NCBI GenBank assembly: GCA_018261815.1
Contig: JAGTRL010000004.1
Coordinates: forward strand, 1 to 41,141
Length of the DNA: 41,141 nt
Direction of reading: 5' to 3'
DNA from: Pseudomonadota bacterium
GTDB taxonomy: Bacteria; Pseudomonadota; Gammaproteobacteria; Burkholderiales; Burkholderiaceae_C
Shown here in pieces: positions 38,569 through 41,141 of this stretch; the stretch's first letter is position 1, and each line of letters begins with the position of its first letter. Made by a program: the position numbers and the translations under genes. Under the pieces are notes generated by a model. The model saw nothing but the letters and a program-made list of their open reading frames with translations, had not been told where the DNA came from and did not search any database.

Positions 38569-39396
38569 CTAAAGGCCGAGCAGCGGCTGGCCCGACAGCG
38601 CCTGCCACAGTGTCCAGGCCCACAGTGCGGTCCACAGCGCCGTCACACCCCACACACCCGCCACTGCCGCGCCGGGCTGCCAGCGGGCCAGCACGAAGCC
38701 GGCCAGCGGCAGCACCTGGCCGGCATGGATGCCGACGAAGTGCGCCACGCGCAGGTCGCCCATGCTGCGCGACCAGCCCACCACCGGCAGGCCCACCCCA
38801 CTGGCCGGCGGCCCGCCGCCGAGCAGGATGCCGACGCTGGCGCCGAGCACGAAGGTCAGGCCCAGGCCCAGCAGCACGCCCAGCCGGTAGGCCGGCGCCC
38901 CCTGGCGCTCGCCATGGCGCCAGATCAGCCAGGCCAGCCAGGGCTGGGTGGCGGTGAGCAGCAGTGCGCCGGTGCCCATCAGCGTGTACATCGCCGCATG
39001 GAAGGGGTCGCCGACGTTGTAGTGCGAGGCCTGGCCGAGCGCCGCCTGCAGCGTGATGTAGCCGACCTCGAAGCCGCCGGTGGCGATGACGGTCCAGACC
39101 AGCAGGCCGAAGGCCCGGCTGCGGCGCACCGCATCGGGCAGCAGCGGCGCGAACCAGGCGGTGGTCAGTGCCAGCAGCGCCACCGAGGCCATGAACTTCA
39201 GCGGCTTGACCCAGACGTTGACGCCGCGCAGCACGCGCTCGTCCAGGCCCAGGGCGATGGCTGCGGGCAGCATCATCGCCAGCATCAGACAAGCAAAGGC
39301 CACCAGCCGCGGCTCGCGCCGCCACAGCGCGGCCCAGGGCGACGGCCCCGGGATGGCAACCGCGCTTGCGTCGTGGGTCAGGGACAGCAGGTTCAT
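38569..39396 (-). CDS. Multi-span membrane protein of unknown function
   Basis: A 275-residue integral membrane protein with about seven or eight hydrophobic segments (for example LVAFACLMLAMMLPAAIAL and LGVLLGLGLTFVLGASVGIL). Conserved-looking polar patches are NVWVKPLKF, SHYNVGDPFHAAMY and RVAHFVGIHAGQVLPL, the kind seen in a widespread but uncharacterised family. I cannot assign a function. GGAGG upstream and an ATGA overlap with the preceding ABA4-like gene show the two are co-translated. Confidence 0.8.
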   Translation of the reverse strand: MNLLSLTHDASAVAIPGPSPWAALWRREPRLVAFACLMLAMMLPAAIALGLDERVLRGVNVWVKPLKFMASVALLALTTAWFAPLLPDAVRRSRAFGLLVWTVIATGGFEVGYITLQAALGQASHYNVGDPFHAAMYTLMGTGALLLTATQPWLAWLIWRHGERQGAPAYRLGVLLGLGLTFVLGASVGILLGGGPPASGVGLPVVGWSRSMGDLRVAHFVGIHAGQVLPLAGFVLARWQPGAAVAGVWGVTALWTALWAWTLWQALSGQPLLGL

Positions 39397-39827
39397 TGGG
39401 CAAGCCTCCTGTGAATGAATGCCATTGCGGCGTAGGCCAGCAGGCCGGCCGGGCCGAACATGAAGGTCAGCGCCAGGCAGGGCAGCACGGCCAGGTGCGG
39501 CAGTCCGCGCTGCGCCGCGTCGCGTGCGATCCAGGTGCCCACGAACAAGTCGAAGGCCAGGTAGTGCAGCCAGCCGGCGGCCAGCAGCCCCGGTCGCTCG
39601 AACAGCTGGCGCACCTCGGCCAGCGATCCGAAGCCACCCGGGCCCCAATGGCCCACGAGCAGTGCGACATAGGCGCTGCCCAGCAGCAGCGGCAGCACCC
39701 AGCCGGTGAGCTGCCACACGCGGGGCGTCCAGCGCCGCGACGGCGGCGACAGCGCCAGCGCGATCCAGCCGCTCAGCGCCAGCAGGTTGCCGGCACGGAA
39801 GCTCAGGTCGGGAGAGAGGGCGTCCAT
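39393..39827 (-). CDS. ABA4-like membrane protein (DUF4281)
   Basis: A 144-residue protein with four hydrophobic helices and the family segment HYLAFDLFVGTWIARDA followed by FGPAGLLAY. DUF4281 is named for plant ABA4, which acts in neoxanthin synthesis; bacterial members are uncharacterised. First gene of a two-gene unit divergent from a TetR regulator whose candidate operators overlap its promoter region, so it is probably the main regulated target. Confidence 0.85.
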   Translation of the reverse strand: MDALSPDLSFRAGNLLALSGWIALALSPPSRRWTPRVWQLTGWVLPLLLGSAYVALLVGHWGPGGFGSLAEVRQLFERPGLLAAGWLHYLAFDLFVGTWIARDAAQRGLPHLAVLPCLALTFMFGPAGLLAYAAMAFIHRRLAQ

Positions 39828-39832
39828 GGGTT

Positions 39833-39874
39833 ATCTGAACATCGTTTAGATGCAGTGTGTTCGACTATCTGAAC
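39833..39874. promoter_or_regulatory. Candidate TetR operators
   Basis: ATCTGAAC-ATC-GTTTAGAT (39833-39851) is an eight-base inverted repeat with one mismatch, and ATCTGAAC recurs at 39867-39874, 34 bp further. They lie in the 69-bp gap between the ABA4-like gene and the divergent TetR gene. Binding by the TetR protein is inferred from position. Confidence 0.6.
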
Positions 39875-39896
39875 GTTGTCAAGTTACCATTCGCTC

Positions 39897-40559
39897 ATGA
39901 TTGACATGGCCCTGCCTTACCACCATGGCGCGCTGCGCGAGGCGCTGGTGCAGGCCACCGAATCGCTGCTGGCCGAGCGCGGGGCCGAGGGCTTCTCGCT
40001 GCGCGAGGTGGCGCGCCGCGCCGGCGTGTCGCCGGCGGCGCCGGCCTACCACTTCGGCGACGCGGCCGGGCTGCTGACGGCGGTGGCCAGCTCCGGCTTC
40101 GAGGCCCTGACCCGGGCCCTGGAGGCCGGCGATGCCAGCGGCGGCGGCGACCCGATGGCCGCTTTGCGCGGCCAGGGCGTGGCCTACGTGCAGTTTGCGC
40201 TGCGCCACCCGGGCCGCTTCAGGCTGATGTTCCGCCAGGGCAAGCTGCATGCCGAGGCCACGCTGGTGCAGCACGCCGGCGCGGCCCACGCGGTGCTGGC
40301 GCGTGGCGTGTGCCGCGGCTTCGGCCTGGCCACCGTCGAACAGTTGGGCGAGCCGCACTGGAACGCGGTGGCCGCGCTGTGGTCGCTGGTGCACGGTTAT
40401 GCGCACCTGGCGATTGCAGGCAAGTTCGAGCCCTACGCGGCCGAGGCCGGGCTCGAGGCCTTCGTGCAACGCAGCCTGGGGCCGATCCTCGATGCCAGTC
40501 TGAGAGGGCTGTTCGGCGCGCCCGGCGCTGCCTCGAAGCGACCGCGGCGCCGGGGCTGA
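39897..40559 (+). CDS. TetR/AcrR family transcriptional regulator
   Basis: A 220-residue repressor-type protein. The N-terminal helix-turn-helix runs REALVQATESLLAERGAEGFSLREVARRAGVSPAAPAYHFGD, and the C-terminal half matches the TetR_C_33/WHG-like ligand domain (FALRHPGRFRLMFRQGKL). Start could be ATG 39897 or 39906; either gives the YHHGALREAL beginning. It is divergent from the ABA4-like membrane operon. Inducer unknown. Confidence 0.88.
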   Translation: MIDMALPYHHGALREALVQATESLLAERGAEGFSLREVARRAGVSPAAPAYHFGDAAGLLTAVASSGFEALTRALEAGDASGGGDPMAALRGQGVAYVQFALRHPGRFRLMFRQGKLHAEATLVQHAGAAHAVLARGVCRGFGLATVEQLGEPHWNAVAALWSLVHGYAHLAIAGKFEPYAAEAGLEAFVQRSLGPILDASLRGLFGAPGAASKRPRRRG

Positions 40560-40577
40560 GCCTCCTATCATCGACCG

Positions 40578-41141
40578 ATGAAGAACACCCTGGCCCGTCG
40601 CGCCTGGTGGAGCCTGGCCCTGCTGCTGGTGGCGGCGCTGCTCTGGCTGTGGGCAGCGCCACCGAATCTGATCCGCGTCGGCGCCGGTTATGCCGCCAAG
40701 ATCGTCTGCTCCAGTGTCTTCATCAGCGGGCGCGACCCGCACCAGGTGCTGCAGGACGACGTGCAGTCCCCCGGCCACCCGCTGCTGCGGCTGATGCGCG
40801 TGTCGGTGGACCGCGAGCAGCGCACCGTGCGCGCGGGGCTGTTCGGCTTTGCCGGCGATGGCCTGGCGGTGGCCCGTGACGGCACCGGCTGTGCCACCGT
40901 GCCCGACGGCGACCTGGCCCGGGCGCGGGCCCACACTGCGCCGGCGCTGCCGCCTGCCGCGCCACGCCCCGGTCGCTGGCCCGAGGGCGACGAAGTCGGC
41001 GAGGCGGCGCCGACGCTGGCCGCGCTGCTGGCCGACCCGGCTCTGGCCGGCCCCGGCATGCGTGCGCTGGTGGTGCTGCACCGCGGCCGCATCGTCGCCG
41101 AGCGCTATGGCGAGGGCTTCGATGCCGCGACGCCGCTGCTC
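40578..41141 (+). CDS. Beta-lactamase-fold serine hydrolase, N-terminal part (window edge)
   Basis: The visible 188 residues begin with a membrane anchor or uncleaved signal (RRAWWSLALLLVAALLWLWAAP), then IVCSSVFISGRDPHQVLQDD and, near the edge, ALVVLHRGRIVAERYGEGFDAATPLL. That last block is the strand and approach to the SxxK nucleophile in serine hydrolases related to 6-aminohexanoate-dimer hydrolase and class C beta-lactamases. The catalytic serine itself is beyond the window. Likely periplasmic. Starts 18 bp after the TetR gene; the two may be cotranscribed. Confidence 0.78.
   Translation, partial: MKNTLARRAWWSLALLLVAALLWLWAAPPNLIRVGAGYAAKIVCSSVFISGRDPHQVLQDDVQSPGHPLLRLMRVSVDREQRTVRAGLFGFAGDGLAVARDGTGCATVPDGDLARARAHTAPALPPAAPRPGRWPEGDEVGEAAPTLAALLADPALAGPGMRALVVLHRGRIVAERYGEGFDAATPLL

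Overview
The window (41,141 bp, very GC-rich, with strong third-position GC and long antisense shadow frames) looks like chromosomal DNA of a betaproteobacterium of the order Burkholderiales, probably from the Rubrivivax/Leptothrix/Methylibium side. The evidence is gene content and order: ahcY behind an SAH riboswitch, metK divergent from two LpxL-type acyltransferases followed by dapF-DUF484-xerC-rlmI, an acoXABC acetoin operon with its sigma-54 activator, and an Lrp regulator divergent from glmS. This taxonomic call is inference from reading, not from a search.

Layout. 1-6.6 kb: 5'-truncated-by-window ahcY (minus) with its promoter and SAH riboswitch, a PPK2-type polyphosphate kinase, a HAD-IIB phosphatase convergent with and overlapping a YcaQ-like DNA glycosylase gene, a decayed secreted-protein gene, and metK with a structured leader. 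6.8-12.3 kb: plus-strand operon lpxL-like x2, dapF, DUF484, xerC, rlmI; the last junction is interrupted by a perfect 50-bp duplication of the xerC tail enclosing a REP-like hairpin insert. 12.3-19.8 kb: minus-strand acetoin catabolism block acoX-acoA-acoB-acoC-lipoate ligase-like-thiamine-binding protein, then acoR. A near-consensus -24/-12 promoter stands immediately before acoX, with three TGTCAC half-sites about 100-130 bp upstream where the activator would be expected. 19.9-22.4 kb: Lrp/AsnC regulator divergent from glmS, with two palindromes between them.

22.4-35.2 kb is the accessory part and the most interesting stretch. Downstream of glmS come an AT-rich patch with a 19-bp direct repeat, a tiny HU-tail-like ORF and decayed non-coding DNA. 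Then follows an 11.3-kb two-gene unit: a 1430-residue protein with a calcineurin-type metallophosphoesterase domain behind about 730 residues of unknown sequence, and a 2304-residue protein that I cannot assign to any family. They are linked by a 19-codon ORF that overlaps both neighbours (ATGA and TGATG). The unit is followed by a nested inverted-repeat element. I regard this pair as the best candidate for an undescribed system.

35.2-41.1 kb returns to ordinary genes: DUF2934 and CBS-domain small proteins, a DHA2-like MFS exporter coupled to an aldo/keto reductase, a two-gene membrane-protein operon (ABA4-like plus an unknown multi-span protein) divergent from a TetR regulator with candidate operators, and the start of a secreted/membrane serine hydrolase cut by the window edge. 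No tRNA, rRNA, CRISPR array or intact insertion sequence was seen.
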